The translations under genes and the position numbers were made by a program. From Paractinoplanes durhamensis (GTDB lineage Bacteria > Actinomycetota > Actinomycetes > Mycobacteriales > Micromonosporaceae), in NCBI RefSeq assembly GCF_016862175.1, contig NZ_BOML01000006.1, positions 62,001 through 126,000 on the forward strand: DNA of 64,000 nucleotides, given 5' to 3'. Under the pieces are notes generated by a model, which made no database searches, was not told the origin of the DNA, and saw only the letters and a program-made list of their open reading frames with translations. This document shows, in pieces, positions 62,216-64,000 of the stretch; position 1 is the stretch's first letter; every line of letters starts with the position of its first letter.

Positions 62216-63143
62216 GTATCCGTCCGCCCGCGCGGGCCTCGAGGGCACCGCCGGCGAGGGCGAGATCCCGCCGCCCGTCGAGAAGGTCGGGGTCAACCCG
62301 CAGAACGACCAGGTCAGCGGCCTCGATGCGCTCGAGCTGGCGCCCAAGAGCGACAAGGGCACGCTCGGCAAGCGGATCTGGCGCAGCACCTGGCCGAAGC
62401 TGCTGGCCATCGCGATCGTGGTGCTGGTCTGGCAGATCGTGGTGTGGTCGAAGTGGAAGCCGGACTACGTGCTGCCCGGCCCGGGCACCGTCTTCGGCGA
62501 TCTGGGCGACGTGCTCAGGACCGGCGACTTCTGGGACGGTGTGCTACTCACGCTGCGGCGCGCGGTCACCGGCTTCGCGCTGGCCGTGCTGATCGGCACC
62601 GTGGTCGGCGCCGCGGTCTCCCGGTTCGCGCCGCTGCGGGCCGCGATCGGCTCGCTGATCACCGGCCTGCAGACGATGCCGTCAATCATGTGGTTCCCGC
62701 TGGCCATCCTGCTGTTCCAGATCAGCGAGAGCGCCATCATGTTCGTGGTCATCATCGGCGCCGCGCCCTCGGTGGCGAACGGTCTGATCAGCGGCATCGA
62801 CTACGTTCCGCGGACCTGGCTGCGGGTCGGCAAGGTGCTCGGCATGAAGGGCATCGCGCAGTACCGGCACCTGATCCTGCCGGCGTCGCTGCCGTCCTTC
62901 ATCTCCGGGCTCAAGCAGGGCTGGGCGTTCTCCTGGCGCAGCCTGATGGCCGGTGAGCTGCTGGTCATCGTGCCCGGCGCGCTCTCCATCGGCGTACGCA
63001 TGCAGCAAGCTCGTGATCTTTCCGATTCCAGCCTGGTGATCTGTTACATCATCGTGGTGCTGGTCATCGGCATCCTGATCGACGTGCTCTTCAACGCCGC
63101 CGACAACGCTCTGCGCAAGCGCTGGGGCCTGACCGGCAATTAG
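62205..63143 (+). CDS. ABC transporter permease (SsuC/TauC-like)
   Basis: A 312-aa protein from ATG 62205. A soluble N-terminus of about 60 residues precedes six membrane segments. The EAA loop is recognisable as Y-V-P-R-T-W-L-R-V-G-K-V-L-G-M-K-G near 205 and the conserved P-A-S-L-P-S-F-I-S-G-L near 225. BPD_transp_1 fold of the sulfonate/taurine/nitrate group. Last gene of the importer operon; only 3 bp separate its stop from that of the convergent hypothetical gene. Confidence 0.95.
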
Positions 63144-63146
63144 CCG

Positions 63147-63974
63147 CTACGGCACCCGGACCGACTTGAAGACGTCGTCGATCACGTAGTCGAACTGCTG
63201 GTGCGTGTTCGGGATCGAGACGTAGAGGACCGCGGCCGTCGGCTTGCCGACGTCGATGACCGCCACTGCCGACAACTCGGCGGTGGCGGTCAGTCCGGCT
63301 TGGCTGAAGTGCAGCCGGAACTCGCTCACCCAGGCCGGCCGGCCGCCCAGCGTGGTCAGCTCGTCCCGGATCGCCTCCATCGTGTTGGGCTGCGGGTAAT
63401 ACTCCGCGCGCACGTCCGCGGACACCTGCCGGCCCACACACTCCAGGTCGGCGATCCCGCCGTCGTTGTCGGCGGCCGGCACCGCCGCCGACAGGATCGA
63501 GGCGTGGTATTCGCCGCCCTGGTACTGCTCGGTCACGAAATGCTGCCCGACCCGGTAGGGCACCTCGAGCGTCCCGGCCCGCCACACCGTGTTCCACGAG
63601 ACCCAGGGCGCACCGTACGACTTGTAGGAGATGCCGGCATCCGGGTCGACCGTCCGCGCGCCGCTCTCCGGCGGCAGCGTGCTCGGCGCCTGGGTGGCCG
63701 CGGCGCTCGGGGACGCGTTCGGCGGCGGGCAGGCCCGGGCCAGCGGCGGCCGCAGGTCGGCCGGGCCGGATGCCTTGTCGCGAAACGGATTGCCGCCGGA
63801 CGAGAACACCAGCACGAGAAGGATGGTCAGACCGATCGCCAGGATCGCACCGGCGATGCCCGCGAAGATCAGCATCTGACGGCGGCGCCGCTGCGGCCCA
63901 TCGGGGCCGGGGGCCTGCTCCGGCGAATCGGGCGGAGGCGGCGGGGACGGCAGGCGGCTGGGAGCCGTCACCAT
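63147..63974 (-). CDS. Membrane-anchored hypothetical protein with extracytoplasmic domain
   Basis: A 275-aa protein from ATG 63974. A Pro-rich cytoplasmic N-terminus (residues 1-28) and R-R-R-R stop signal are followed by one membrane span (about 35-58), a Pro/Ser/Ala linker to about 110, and a C-terminal domain of about 165 residues with two cysteines (A-C-P-P in the linker, L-E-C-V-G in the domain) and alternating strands. This layout is common in actinobacteria for lipoprotein-like or DUF4352/LpqN-type sensing domains, but I cannot name the family. The gene is convergent with the permease. Confidence 0.75.
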   Translation of the reverse strand: MVTAPSRLPSPPPPPDSPEQAPGPDGPQRRRRQMLIFAGIAGAILAIGLTILLVLVFSSGGNPFRDKASGPADLRPPLARACPPPNASPSAAATQAPSTLPPESGARTVDPDAGISYKSYGAPWVSWNTVWRAGTLEVPYRVGQHFVTEQYQGGEYHASILSAAVPAADNDGGIADLECVGRQVSADVRAEYYPQPNTMEAIRDELTTLGGRPAWVSEFRLHFSQAGLTATAELSAVAVIDVGKPTAAVLYVSIPNTHQQFDYVIDDVFKSVRVP

Positions 63975-64000
63975 GCCTGATGTGAGCCGTCCACCCGGCT

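Overview
The window is very GC-rich with dense actinobacterial gene packing, GTG starts, ATGA/GTGA overlaps and a WhiB7 regulator. The segment from about 38.6 to 57 kb follows the Mycobacterium tuberculosis order Rv3193c-Rv3199c: UPF0182, PDZ/Lon protease, DUF2342 protein, ThiF-like protein, ABC1 kinase, whiB7, uvrD2, mycoredoxin and nudC. With the FxSxx-COOH peptide system at the left, this fits a filamentous actinomycete, most likely Micromonosporaceae (Actinoplanes-like). That placement is inference from gene content, not a database result.

Layout. 1-3.2 kb: the start of a PAS/GAF sensor kinase cut by the window edge, and an alpha/beta hydrolase. 3.2-12.5 kb (minus strand): an FxSxx-COOH RiPP locus. 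It comprises a 57-aa precursor ending F-Q-S-A-P (fxsA), a radical SAM/SPASM maturase with a C-terminal HExxH domain (fxsB), an AAC(3)-like acyltransferase, a TIR-like protein (fxsC), a 1324-aa ATPase/TIR-like/NB-ARC/TPR protein (fxsT) and a two-span membrane protein. This is the most unusual system in the window: a modified peptide encoded with NLR-like signalling machinery. 12.8-20.6 kb: GtrA flippase, two polyprenol/processive glycosyltransferases and a large secreted sugar dehydrogenase with PKD and three repeat domains. 21.3-29.9 kb: a tightly coupled eight-gene minus-strand catabolic or biosynthetic operon. It encodes an epimerase fused to STAS, two DJ-1/PfpI proteins, a benzoylformate decarboxylase-like TPP enzyme, two SnoaL-like proteins, a GMC oxidoreductase and a VOC protein. 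29.9-33.7 kb: glycogen debranching enzyme and two membrane proteins.

33.8-38.5 kb is bounded by two identical initiator tRNA-Met genes. Between them lie an SGNH hydrolase, a Tat-exported multicopper oxidase, two small secreted proteins, and the remains of a LysR/cysteine-dioxygenase pair whose 5' halves have been deleted. 38.6-59.7 kb is the conserved core described above, plus an M18 aminopeptidase, a DUF5679 zinc ribbon, a PhyH oxygenase and an M16 peptidase pair. The whiB7 gene has a long leader with a translated-looking ORF and a strong terminator, as expected for ribosome-mediated attenuation. 59.8-63.1 kb is an Rrf2-regulated sulfonate/nitrate/taurine-type ABC importer operon, followed by a membrane-anchored hypothetical protein at the right edge.
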